A stretch of 64,000 nt of DNA, taken from contig JAJEKV010000026.1 of assembly GCA_021234155.1 (NCBI GenBank), forward strand, positions 3,102,001 to 3,166,000, in the 5' to 3' direction. The stretch is from Isoetes taiwanensis. Taxonomy: Eukaryota; Streptophyta; Lycopodiopsida; Isoetales; Isoetaceae. A program made the position numbers and the translations under genes. Every line of letters begins with the position of its first letter. Position 1 is the first letter of the stretch. Shown in pieces: positions 54,186 to 64,000 of this stretch. The notes under the pieces were generated by a model. That model searched no databases, was not told where the DNA came from, and saw only the letters and a list, made by a program, of their open reading frames with translations.

Positions 54186-54299
54186 ACCCTATGTCCTGGA
54201 CTGCTTTATTGTACACCACCAATAAAAAAGACCCGTATGCTGGAACATGTATGATGCCATGATACCATTGCTTTTTGATGAAACATCATTGGCAATATC

Positions 54300-55150
54300 A
54301 CCTCTCCCCGCCCTTAAGACGGGTCGAGGTTTGGGGGCCCTGGCCGCCTCTTTGGCGACTGAATGACTTGGAGCAGTGCGAAGGCATTTTTGGCACGGAA
54401 CTTGGGTGAAACCTTCAGTCCCCTATCGATTCTAGCTGCAGAAATCGATTCTTGCCGCTTCAGCGGGCGACCCTTGATAGACACATCGCCTATTTTCGTG
54501 GAAGTGGTTACTATGGGTGATGCTCGGCCCCGCGACTTTGAAAGCTTACACCTTGTGGCCATGAGTCCGCAGCGCTTAGGGCCCGCTGGAGGGGTAAGAG
54601 AGATCGCTGGTTCGCCAGATGGAACGCGTCAGAGCAACCTGATGCGCATACCGGGCAAGCGCCGCCGATCGTCGTGACAAACTGCGGGAGTACCTAGATG
54701 CTTGTTTCCTTGGCAAGCTCGGGACCCCATTGCTCTAGAGCAGGTCAAAATGGCCCATTACAAGAAGCACATCAACCCCCAGTGTTAGCCCCGGGCCCAC
54801 GGCTCTACTGCGTTCCCAAATGCCCAAAAAAGCGCCAGACTCATTGCCTCCATTCGCATTGGTGCCCACCATCTTCGCGATCGAGACGGGCGGTGGATTG
54901 GGGAGCCCCGCCAGACAGCGCTCTGCCGGGCTTTGTCAAACGGGTGCCATTGAGGATGAGTCTCACACTTTCCAGAGTTGCCCGCCGTTCATGCGATCCG
55001 GGCGGATCACGCCCCTTAGTACGGGCCGGACGTGCCCTTTGCATTTGCCGATGAACACACCAAGATGCGTGCCTCGGGGTCATACATCCAGAGGTACTGA
55101 CCTGCGAGAGTCACCTTTGCCCCCGCCCTGGTTGTCCACCGACTAGGCAC
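54300..55150 (+). pseudogene. Decayed non-LTR retrotransposon (LINE) RT, C-terminal zinc region
   Basis: GC-rich island. The plus strand encodes RLIASIRIGAHHLRDRDGRW followed, one frame over, by LCQTGAIEDESHTFQSCP. This is the C-terminal arrangement of many LINE reverse transcriptases (lR.G.H.L...gRw...C..C....EDE.H....CP). Only one Cys of the first pair is visible. The upstream part (54300-54700) has no clear RT motifs. Several stops. Confidence 0.45.
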
Positions 55151-55335
55151 TACGGGGGTGGTGCATGATCAGATATATTGGGATGTTTTACGCATTTTAT
55201 ATGATTAGCACGCTTTGTCGGCTTGTCGCCACCTCGAAACCCTTCGGCGGGGGGTTTTAATCCGGGCAGTAATCCGCTTGCTGCGTTTTTGTATTGGGTC
55301 CCATAGACCGATTGGTCTCCGTGGACGATAAAAGT

Positions 55336-55360
55336 ACCTTCCTTCCTTCCTTCCTTCCTT
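55336..55360. repeat. (CTTC)n microsatellite
   Basis: Five to six CTTC/CCTT units. Confidence 0.85.
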
Positions 55361-55394
55361 GGCACTCACTCAAATACAACCCACTAGCCGACAT

Positions 55395-55450
55395 TGTTTA
55401 GGGATAAGGGATTTAGGGTTAAGGAAATTTTAGGGTTTTAGGGTTTGTAT
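55395..55450 (+). repeat. Degenerate telomere-type repeat (TTTAGGG)
   Basis: GTTTAGGGATAAGGGATTTA, then GGGTTAAGG, TTTTAGGGTTTTAGGG. Five imperfect units of the plant telomere motif. Interstitial; could also serve as a telo-box. Confidence 0.6.
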
Positions 55451-55459
55451 GTTTAGATA

Positions 55460-56635
55460 GAATATCATGGCTTTGTTTCAAATGAACTTACATCCTTTGA
55501 ACATGAAGACAATTTCAATGATTTGCTTCCATTCCACATTTGCCCGCGGCTAATGCCAGTCATCCCTAAACATTAAACCTTTCATAATAGACACTCCATC
55601 ACATTTACAAACACGGTTACATTTACATATTTTATTCCACATTTTTTATGTGAGAATGACTTCTAGATATATACTGGACATGCAAATCTTGAATTACTTA
55701 TGATGCAAGAAAAATTTCTCATGCACCAAAAGTTAACCATACTTTTGCATATTTGTCACACTCCAACTCGGGTATGTATTTTACATCATGCCCTTACTAG
55801 CCTAGAAGAAACCTCTAGGAATATGGTAGCACAATATTACTTTTGCCAGACAAGCCTATGTACTGTTCAACCCCTCAATTGAAAATGCCATTTATAATCA
55901 AAAGTTCTCTCGCCAACTCCTATGAATACAAAAGCAATCATCATCGTATTGTTGGCTTCACATCACAAGCATGCACACAATTTTAGATCTCGACTTTTGT
56001 GTTCATGCATGCATGGGTATGTGCGAGTGTGCGCGTGTGTTTTGGTGTAAATTTCTCTTTATTTATATTTCTTTATAAACATGGACAAAATTGCTAAAAA
56101 AAAGTGAGTAATAACGTGCTAACTTTGTTTGCATCTTTAAAGCTTTTCGTGACGATGTCCCATTTGTTTGCAGCCCGAACTTGTGGAGCTGTGGCAGGTT
56201 AGCGCTTAGGTCTTTACAATAATATATGCTATATGCTTCTCATCCTTATTGTTGTAGGAATTGCATGCCGCACACCCTAGATCTTCATACATCTTTCACC
56301 TCCCAATTACACATATCCCAATTACACTCTATATCTTCATACATGTTCCACCTCTCAACTACACAATAAATACAAAATTTCACTGCACTTCACTCACAAT
56401 TTGAGATTTTGGCTTTGTGAAAATCCATAGTAGATGAAAAAACACCTACTACTGTTTTCAATTCGTAATTGACTAACACCCTAAACCTATGATACCTATA
56501 TACTCCATGACATTAATATATTCATCCCATCTATCTGTTCCATTCCATCCTTTCCTTGATATTCTACCTATTACATTGTACCAATAGTCCATTCCATTCT
56601 ATCTATGCATTTCATTGCCTCTATCTATTCTGCCG
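55460..56635. other. AT-rich intergenic DNA
   Basis: No gene recognised. CACCTCYCAAYTACACA occurs twice near 56300-56360. Low-level CATTCCATTC repeats at 56520-56630. Confidence 0.45.
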
Positions 56636-56639
56636 TCAA

Positions 56640-56676
56640 TGGTTAATGCCCGGCATCGCCGGGCACACGTTTCTAG
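56640..56676 (+). mobile_element. Helitron 3' terminus (5' end not found)
   Basis: Hairpin GCCCGGCATCGCCGGGC, 8-base spacer ACACGTTT, CTAG (56673-56676) then T. Same design as the ends at 33422 and 59102 but a different hairpin sequence. I could not find a matching 5' TC end upstream. Confidence 0.55.
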
Positions 56677-56738
56677 TCTTTAATATATAAATGCATACAT
56701 GATTCATAGATTATAGTCAGAAGTGCTTATATGGTGAT

Positions 56739-56981
56739 TCACTCATCATCATTATCTGTTGTGGTGATCCCACTTATCTCATAGCTATTGCGCTCAGGAA
56801 GCCAAATAAGATGGATCATAACACGAGTTAGCCCGGGGCAACGAATCTCAGCACCATTTGCTTTGGATTGCAGATAGGGATCAAGAAGAATAGCCCTTAT
56901 AGAGCAACCGATGAGATCATTGTAGCTCATTGAGCACTTGATCGCCTCGATGTGGTGAACAGAAGAAGGCGAATAATCCAT
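56739..56981 (-). CDS. Small protein family member 1 (80 aa)
   Basis: ATG at 56981 in the context TCATTCATCTCCCATGG, shared with the neighbour at 57473. A TATAAAAG box lies about 35 bp upstream (57010-57020). The product has the conserved patterns IKCSMSYNDL, LLDPYLQSKA and LTRVMIHLIWLP followed by an acidic end. It is roughly half identical to the next gene. No known domain, signal peptide or membrane segment. The shared promoter and protein similarity despite divergent DNA support a real gene. Confidence 0.6.
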   Translation of the reverse strand: MDYSPSSVHHIEAIKCSMSYNDLIGCSIRAILLDPYLQSKANGAEIRCPGLTRVMIHLIWLPERNSYEISGITTTDNDDE

Positions 56982-57230
56982 GGGAGATGAATGACCTCTT
57001 TCGCCGAATGGAGCTGCTTTTATAGTGAAGTGAAATTATTGATGTGAATTATTGGTGTACATTGTAGCCCCATTATTGAGCGTGTACAAGTATCATGTAC
57101 ACGTACAAGTATGAAATATGTAATTACTCAGGTTCGATACATCAAATAATATTCATTAAGCTTATACATACTTACATACTTCATATGTCATTATTATTTA
57201 TCCTTAACAGGTACACAAGTCATCACTGAT

Positions 57231-57473
57231 TCACTCATCATCAACACCTGCTGAGGTGATGCCATTCAGCTCATAGATCTCCTGATCAGGAAGCCAATAA
57301 AGGTGGATCACAACACGAGTGAGCTTCCTGCAACCACTCGCAGGACCATCTGCTTTGGACTGCAGCCATGGATCAAGTTTGACACCATTTCTCACGCATT
57401 CACACAGATCATTGTAGCTCATGTAGTACTTGATGGATCGGATGTGCTCCGGACGATCAGGCAAGGAAGCCAT
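57231..57473 (-). CDS. Small protein family member 2 (80 aa)
   Basis: Same length, strand and promoter layout as the gene at 56739 (TATAAAAGCAGC about 30 bp before ATG). Patterns IKYYMSYNDLCECVRNG, KLDPWLQSKADG and LTRVVIHLYWLPDQEIYELN, acidic C terminus. Tandem duplicate of member 1. Function unknown. Confidence 0.6.
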   Translation of the reverse strand: MASLPDRPEHIRSIKYYMSYNDLCECVRNGVKLDPWLQSKADGPASGCRKLTRVVIHLYWLPDQEIYELNGITSAGVDDE

Positions 57474-57698
57474 GGGAGATGAATGACTCTAAGCTGCTTT
57501 TATAGTGAAGTAAAATTATTGATGTGAATTATTGGTGTTCATTGCTATTATACGAGTACCATACAAGTATGTATATGATCCAATAATTTCTATGTATATA
57601 CCATCAATAATTTTGGTGGGTATATACCATCAATAATTTTGGTGGGTATAAATATACATCAAATTGCCGAGTGCAGCAATATTGGCCTCCGTCTAGCC

Positions 57699-57947
57699 AT
57701 GTGGTCTCATTCTGGTCCTGAACGTGATTCCATTACCTGCAAGATGAATCACGAAAACTTCAAGCAGTGCCGCGAGCGAGAAATACCCATGGAAGACTGG
57801 ATGACCACTGTCGCTCTCAATCCTCGCCATTATCCTGATCCCTTCGATGTTATCATCCATCTGATATGGAATAGAGAGCATCAAATGTACATGATAGAAA
57901 AGATCGCTGGGGTGCCTGGTGACAATGACTCAGAAGAGTCCCCCTAA
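57699..57947 (+). CDS. Small protein family member 3 (82 aa, opposite strand)
   Basis: The ATG at 57699 gives MWSHSGPERDSITCKMNHEN..., aligning with members 1 and 2 (ITCKMNHENFKQC with IKYYMSYNDLCEC; DVIIHLIWNREHQMYMIEKI with RVVIHLYWLPDQEIYELNGI) and ending acidic. TATAAATA lies about 45 bp upstream (57647-57655). More diverged (about 30% by eye). It faces away from member 2, leaving a 225-bp divergent promoter region that contains two copies of ACCATCAATAATTTTGGTGG. Confidence 0.55.
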   Translation: MWSHSGPERDSITCKMNHENFKQCREREIPMEDWMTTVALNPRHYPDPFDVIIHLIWNREHQMYMIEKIAGVPGDNDSEESP

Positions 57948-58089
57948 ATCAATACTTGTCATCTGGATCATCTTGTCAATACTTGTTTGAAGAGTTCATG
58001 ATCGAAAGGATCTCTCGAGCGCCTTCTGCTGGTTCTATTGATTCAGAAGAATAATAGTAGAAGAATAATAGTACTTGTCATCTTGTTGT

Positions 58090-58240
58090 AATCCGGTTGT
58101 GTTAGTACACAACAAGTATACATAACCTTTTGTAATACACATAACCATACTATAAGTATTGAGGTATACATAACCATACTATAAGTATTGAGGTACACAT
58201 AACCATACTATATGTATTGAGGTATACATAACCCTCCAAG
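58090..58240. repeat. Tandem repeat ACATAACCATACTATAAGTA
   Basis: Three to four units of 28-30 bp (ACATAACCATACTATAAGTA then TTGAGGTAT). Confidence 0.75.
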
Positions 58241-58572
58241 GTATACTATATAAAAATTATTCCAACTTGTCTTCAGAATTCCAAATTTAATGAAACTCTG
58301 CTTTATGAGAAGTAGCAGTCTGCCTCCAATAGTACCATCATGTAGGAGAAGATATTGAGGAAGCTGTTGCTAGTACCTACCTTGTAGTGAAGAGGGCAGC
58401 TAACTCTTATAGTACCCTTCATGAAGGGAAGATGCTGAGAAGGCTATTGAATCGAATTTACTTCTTCTAAATGTCATTAAAGTCTGAGCAGTTAAGCATG
58501 GGAAGTGCTTTTCTGTCTTGGGCATGACTGTATGTAAATTTTTTCATCAATAGAAAATACAGACTCTTACCT

Positions 58573-58574
<2 letters not shown>

Positions 58575-58600
<26 letters not shown>
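58575..58600 (+). repeat. Poly(A) tail-like run (A26)
   Basis: 26 A residues following CAGACTCTTACCTTC, with an AATAGAAAAT tract about 25 bp before. Possibly the 3' end of a retroposed sequence covering part of 57950-58574; the body was not identified. Confidence 0.5.
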
Positions 58601-58603
<3 letters not shown>

Positions 58604-59101
58604 TACATGCTTTTAACAAAGCTCATCCAACATCATCAGCTACTCACTACATGGTACTATGCTATGTAATAAAACAAGGTTCTAAATGAAAAGCACTTAT
58701 TTAAGAAGTGGGTTTGAAAGATTCCTTTATAAAAATTGAAAAAACTTGAAAAAAACACACAAAAAGAGGAGCAAAATAGATTGTTGAGCACTTAGCGTTC
58801 GGAATACCCCCAAAAAAGTAACATTTTTGAAGCTTTTTCATTTTTAAAGAGGGCAAAAAAAAAAAAAAATGCTTGTTTTAAGGAGAGAAACACTAGTTTT
58901 AAAAACTCAATAAGTACTTATTGTTGAAAATAGAAGGAAATATAGTTTGTCTTTTTGCACGCTTAATATAAGTACTACTAAAATCAAACATATAAAAGAC
59001 AAAGAGTGTGAAATCATGGAGCAAGAAAGAGTTGTTCTAATTAACCATTGTTGAAGACACAAAGCTTTGAGTTTAATAATTTTCATAAATATATATTATA
59101 A
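58601..59101. other. AT-rich intergenic DNA
   Basis: No gene or repeat beyond short A runs. Confidence 0.5.
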
Positions 59102-62100
59102 CTAGTAATGGTGCCCAGCGTTGCTGGGCATAAGTTAAGAACGTGTAAGTGATATTCAAGAGAATGAATGAGATGCTTTAATGGATTGGTTTTAGCTCAT
59201 TATTCCTTAATCAATAAGCTCAGTGATGCTGGGCATAATTTGGTAACTTGCAAATGTTGGGAACTTTTCATTGCATTGATATAACTTGCAAATGTTGGAA
59301 ACTTGTAATTGCATTTCTTTGATATAACTAAGGGTTCTTTGGCCTTCTCCAAGTTTGGCATGTACCACGATGATGGCAAACCCTATATGTTCCCTTGGGG
59401 GTTATCAACATTTAAGCATATTGTCAATAGTAGGCTTTTGAAACTATTGTATAGTTTGATATATGCAAATGAAAATAGTATTAAACATTGTGTGTTTCTT
59501 TTAAAATTTAACATTATATTGTGTATACATTCCTTGATCCATGAAGGTCACTTAGGACCGAGCAAACATCTTGTTTTGTGGCAATTTAGTTGTCTCATTT
59601 ATACCTTTTAAACCATACCTTGCAATTAGAATTATTGTTGCATTGCTTGGGTATCACCAAATATATGAGTGGCATTTTATGCCCATGCCATAAGGAACCA
59701 ACTAACGATCTTTTTAAGTCTTGACTGTTTTAAAAAGGTAATTGTTCTTTGTGAATTGGATTCTTCATGCTATAAATGTGCCATAAATGTGCTAGCAACT
59801 AACGATCTTTTTAATTTTTTTAAAAAGGTTATTGTTCTTTGTGAATTGGATTCTTCATGCTATAAATGTGCTAGCTAAATGGTTTTCTTTTAACACACAT
59901 ATGGAGCATATAGTATCTGTGTGTCATATTGTAACTATGTGCTTCATGCTATAAATGTGCTAGCTAAATGGTTTTCTTTTAACACACATATGGAGCACAT
60001 AGTATCTGTGTGTCATATTGTAACTATGTACAGGATCACAGCCAAGGAAAACAAAATCTAAGCCATGAATTAGATGAAGATCTTTCTTACTACAAAAGGA
60101 AATCACATCCTTGTGTAACTGTTTCATGTATTGAAATTATGATGGATCATGCAATCCAATATCTTTTATTGCATATAAGCTCCAAATAATTAAAATGACA
60201 TCTATGAGGGTCCCCTGCTCTTATCACAAATTTCCAATGCATTATTTTTTGCAGAATGGAGAACATACGCCAGTACTATCATGAGCATGCAACAAATAGA
60301 CATGCTTAGAAGAAACAACAGGCAGCTCTAAAATGTTTTAAATTTCCTCTAGAAAAGAGAGCCATGAGTTTTAATGAGCCTGAAGAATGTTCTAGATTTA
60401 AAGTCCTGTGAAACCATACAGACCCAATCTCTGGGACCCTCAATCTTTCCATCTTAATCTCTTGATCCATGTGGGCAGTTTAATTCCATCATTTCTAGAA
60501 TTCAAGTCTCCCAATGTGATTTTCGTTTGCAATCTGCAGTAGAAACCGTTATCATGTTGTCTTTCATGGGGCGCTACATAGAAACGTAGAGTTCTAAATG
60601 TCATTGCATGCTAGGAAGATCTGCAGAGGGAAAGAGAAAGTAAGTAATATGTTCTCTTATCTAACTGCAACTTTATATCTACGCCTGCAGGTAGCATGTC
60701 CCAATATCAGATATTTAGATATTATCATTCCTTGCTTTGGTGTTGTATGCCAAGCTCTCTAGCAGACATGAAAAAGACTGGCCTACATCCTCCAATAACA
60801 AAACATGATAGGAGATATGTCTGGCTCGTTCTATAAGGAACTGCAGGCTTGCAAATTTTACTTTTGTTTACTTTAAGATGCAATGGCTTTGAATGGTGTA
60901 CATCATCCTCATAAGCATCGCTAGCATTTTCCGAATAGCAACCCCGAAGCACCATTAGCATTTTTGAACTAACAATTTAAAGTGCACTCAAGGGGTCTGT
61001 TCTGTTGTTTTAAGCACTACATTATTTCCAGCAGCAACTTTCATAAACAACTTTGAAAGTAGAAAATTCCATGGTATTATTTGACTTGCTATTCCAATTG
61101 GTTCTTGGAGAATATGGCCTTGAAATGTTCCATCAATTCTACAGTAGAACCACACACCTTACAATATAACCTGCATATGATAAACACATGAATGAATCAC
61201 ATACATTAAGTTATAAATGAGTAAACAGTATATTGAAGAAAGACCTGAATGTGCTCAGTATTTTGATGGAGCCCAGAAGGTCTAAATAGCTTGGCCACGT
61301 CAATTGGTTTTCCATTGTCTAAGCAAGTTCATCTGTGTTCTGCTCCAACAGGTGTGCAAATTTAAAAAGAAAGCGCCCCCCTTTGCTCAACATGCTTCCC
61401 TGTCATGCGTAAACTAAATGAAAATGCATTTTAAATGCTTGCGCAAGTATATTCTACAGTACTTACCGCTACTTTGAGGTTAAAAATTGCGAGGGATTGA
61501 AGAATAGATTGAAGAATAGACCTTTCAGTTTTCTCAGAGCATGCATGAAATTTCCATTCAATCAGAGGGAGTGTTTTTTGCAGTAGTTACAAAGCAGTAG
61601 CTACCTGGAAGAAGATAATGTAGACAAAGTGAATCAGTGGATCTAGAAATTCGACATACACCTTTGAAACGCAAGGAGACAATATACTCTTAGAAAGGAA
61701 ACATGAACTGTAGAACCCAGAACAAAATACGTCTCATCTTGCTCCAATATGCAAATTCAACTACGCTAATAAATCTTAGTTTTGAAAATAATGTAAAACA
61801 TATTTAGCATGCAAGAAATAGATCCAAAACTGGAAAACAAATCCTCACTGGAAGATGCTTGCCAAATGGTTTTGTAACGGTATATGGCAGTCTCTAATTT
61901 GCACGAAGAATGGACTATCTTCTGTATGCCCAATTGATCTAGGATTTCCTGTTATAGCATTCTCTGAATATTCCTGTGTTGTTCTTCCCATCCAGCTCTA
62001 AGCTACTGCAAGTTTATCTATGCAAGGAGAACACACTTCCTAAGAGGCCCATTCCCATCCATCAGAACCGTCCTCCCAGCTTTCTTATGCTGTTATGGGG

Positions 62101-62585
62101 CTCCATTCAGAGTGATTAAGTCAGCATTTGAAGGTCATCTGAGATATTCCTTTGTATGTATTTATGACTTGCAGTTCTCTGAGTGCTCCAACCAGCAGCT
62201 ATTTTCACACCAATTTTACAACTTTTCACCATTTGTAGCTAAAAACTAAGGCATTGGTGAAGGCCTGGCTATCAGGATTGGTTAAGAACAGATGGCCGCA
62301 ATCCAAAACTTGTATCACTGTTTGCAGAGAGATCCGAACCTCTCTTTCTGCTTAATATAGAATCTAGCTGATGCTGGGCCGCAAACAGAGGATGCCACCA
62401 TAGCTCCGCACCGTCCAAAACCTCTCCAAACAAAGAGATAAAAAGAGAAGAAATCTTCATCGTGCATTGTCGATGGACCTCGATTTAGGGCGTGATCTCC
62501 ACCGTCAAATCAAAGATAAAATCTGGGCCGCCCAAATTAGGGCGCGATGCACTACACACTTACGTTAAAACATTATAATATAAGA
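59102..62585 (-). mobile_element. Non-autonomous Helitron (3.5 kb), same family as 31079-33422
   Basis: Minus strand: starts TCTTATATTATAATGTT at 62585 and ends with hairpin GCCCAGCAACGCTGGGC (59113-59129), a 7-base spacer and CTAG at 59102-59105. Flanking bases are A (minus, 62586) and T (59101). A second subterminal hairpin (CTCAGTGATGCTGGGC, near 59220) has its counterpart near 33305 in the other copy. No Rep/helicase gene; no protein gene recognised inside. Confidence 0.85.
59700..60030. repeat. Two adjacent tandem duplications inside the Helitron
   Basis: ACTAACGATCTTTTTAA, then GGATTCTTCATGCTATAAAT, is duplicated with a period of about 100 bp (59700-59880). TTCATGCTATAAATGTGCTA, then CACACATATGGAGC, is duplicated with a period near 93 bp (59850-60030). 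Confidence 0.8.
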
Positions 62586-62639
62586 TTCTTAGCACAGTTT
62601 ACAATGAAAGTAGAGGCACTCACACAATCAAATAATTAT

Positions 62640-64000
62640 AATGATATGTCAATCTGTCTGTCTAAACTCATACGGGAGGTGGCTCTTCCCAGTCCACAGG
62701 ACTCTCGTACCCCTTAGGATCTGGCTCTTGCGAGGACACAACAGCGGAGAGATATGTGTGTTGAGGCTGGAGAACGCCATGTATGCTACTCTTACTTCAC
62801 TGTGCTGTGGAAAAAAGAGTTTTCTCGCGTGTCCATTCCTAGAAAGCACCGGATGTCTGTTTGTGCTACATGCTCTGAATTAAAAGCTCAGAGACAAAAT
62901 GCAAGGACACTTCACACTAAAAGTAAGCTTCCACAACGTGTTCTTGCCTAGTTCTACTTAATAGTAGTTTCTTTCCTGAACATATTTTCATTTCAGATGC
63001 ATTGAAAGAGAAACTGAACAAGCACAGAGAACAACAATCTTTGGAAAGGAGAAAATTGACAAAACATAGGAAGAAAGCACTGGATCAACCACTCAACTAC
63101 ATATCGGTTGTTATTGATGGAATGGACCAGAAGAAGACCACCCTACCACATTTTGTCAATGTGCCTAAGGATGCTCCTGAAGAAGATTTCATACACCTGC
63201 ATGTTATTGGTGCTATGGTATTTAATGGGAAACTATCTTGCGAGGCATTTTTGAACTATCCAAATATTCATGCTGATCCAAATCTCACTATCACAATATT
63301 GAATATAAGCTTCTTTCCAATCTAGAACATATACCACCGGTTCTATATCTTCAGCTAGACAACACGACAAGAGAAAATAAGAATCAGGCATTATTTGCTT
63401 ACTGTCGTGCCATGCTAGTTGAGAAACAAATCTTCAAGAAGGTAAAGATTGGTTTCCTGCTAGTTGGTCATACACACGATCAAATTGATCAGATGTTCAG
63501 TAGGTTTTCTAAACGTCTTGCTCGAAAAAAAGCTCTCAGCCTGCCAGCAATGATTGAGGTTATCCAAGATTCCTATAATCCTCGTCCAGACATCGAGCTA
63601 TTGGAAGAAACATATGATTTCAAGGAATGGATTTTTCGGAGAGATCAATTGGGTCGCTGTGCAATTGAGCCCTTGAGAAACATTACATTTCAGCATCAGA
63701 TCAAATTCTCACTTGTAGATGGCAAGGCCATCTTACAAGGACAGAAATATGCCACATCCTTGCAGTGGCAGCCAGCAGCTGGTATTCAATTCATTCGCAC
63801 CATCCCCAATACTACTTCTATGCTCTCTGCAGAGCAAATGCCTCTAAAAAGCTTGAAAGAAATCACAAAGAGTAAAAAGGAGGGAAGAGCATTTGACTCA
63901 AACAAATCATTGGATTATATTGAGACAAGTATTCAGTCATGCTCTAACCACTTTGGGGAGGCAGATGCTTTATGGTGGCCTCAGTTTTTTCTCGGCAACG
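62640..64000 (+). CDS. DUF7869-type gene (transposase-like), best preserved copy, cut by window edge
   Basis: The first exon part (62748-62930) has YSYFTVLWKKEFSRVSIPRK and the zinc-binding CATCSELK. An intron with T-rich end TTTCAG (62998) follows. The main exon has a basic helix (KEKLNKHREQQSLERRKLTK), VVIDGMDQKKTTLPHFVNVP (first Asp, near 63115), HVIGAMVFNGKLSCEAFLNY, then after one frameshift near 63300 LQLDNTTRENKNQALFAYCR (second Asp, near 63360) and IGFLLVGHTHDQIDQMFSRF (third motif, near 63460). A C-terminal region resembles that of the gene at 39057-41494. DUF7869 is my recognition of the IDGMDQ / DNxxxENKN / GHTHxxID pattern; an RNase-H-like catalytic role is inference. The 3' end is outside the window. 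Confidence 0.65.

Noticed and set aside
54300-55150. GC-rich island as organellar or rRNA insertion
   Set aside because: No match to conserved rRNA or plastid segments that I can recall; the RIGAHHLR and EDESH...CP motifs fit a LINE remnant better.
58440-58600. 5S rRNA-derived SINE
   Set aside because: The short GAGCAGTTAAGCATGGGAAG resemblance is not followed by the rest of 5S rRNA.

Overview
The window looks like repeat-rich nuclear DNA of a land plant, most likely a fern or another seed-free plant. Evidence: Ty3/gypsy chromovirus LTR elements primed by initiator tRNA-Met, Helitrons ending in CTAG, a plant telomere-type (TTTAGGG) stretch, introns with GT/AG borders, and almost no intact host genes. 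The species cannot be fixed from sequence alone. Almost every conserved coding region carries single-base frameshifts, so the DNA is old and decayed, imperfectly base-called, or both.

Layout. (1) 1-8782: right-hand part of a non-autonomous LTR element, minus orientation. It shares the 3' UTR, leader hairpins, primer site and LTR with the complete element further right, but its gag-pol has been replaced; its short leader ORF begins exactly like histone H3. (2) 8783-11000: a truncated exon, palindrome-rich DNA and minisatellites. (3) 11000-15315: a decayed DUF8039 + HTH + DUF7869-type gene, split by two 247-bp hAT-like MITEs and a third inverted-repeat element. (4) 16718-29912: a complete 13.2-kb chromovirus, minus strand, with two LTRs of about 1.56 kb and a perfect 5-bp target duplication (ATATC). 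It has two extra leader reading frames, each behind a hairpin pair and a TATA box. (5) 31079-33422: a Helitron carrying about 2 kb of polypurine DNA. (6) 35254-36928: a degenerate branched-chain aminotransferase gene. (7) 36954-51679: a 14.7-kb unit bounded by long GC-rich terminal inverted repeats. It holds a C2H2 zinc-finger ORF, a DUF7869-type gene, a multi-exon gene for a beta-class DNA amino-methyltransferase with a ParB-like segment, a coiled-coil gene and a MULE-type transposase. (8) 51680-59100: a long perfect hairpin, a SINE-like tract, a LINE remnant, a Helitron 3' end and three related ~80-residue genes. (9) 59102-62585: a second Helitron of the same family. (10) 62640-64000: the best-preserved DUF7869-type gene, running off the right edge.

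The most noteworthy material is the large inverted-repeat element with its methyltransferase and palindromic GTATTCCGGAATAC arrays, the H3-tail-like leader protein, the modular hairpin/TATA leader of the LTR family, and the recurrent DUF7869 family, whose conserved Asp motifs look like an RNase-H/DDE-type transposase core. All family assignments come from recognising motifs by eye; no database search was run.
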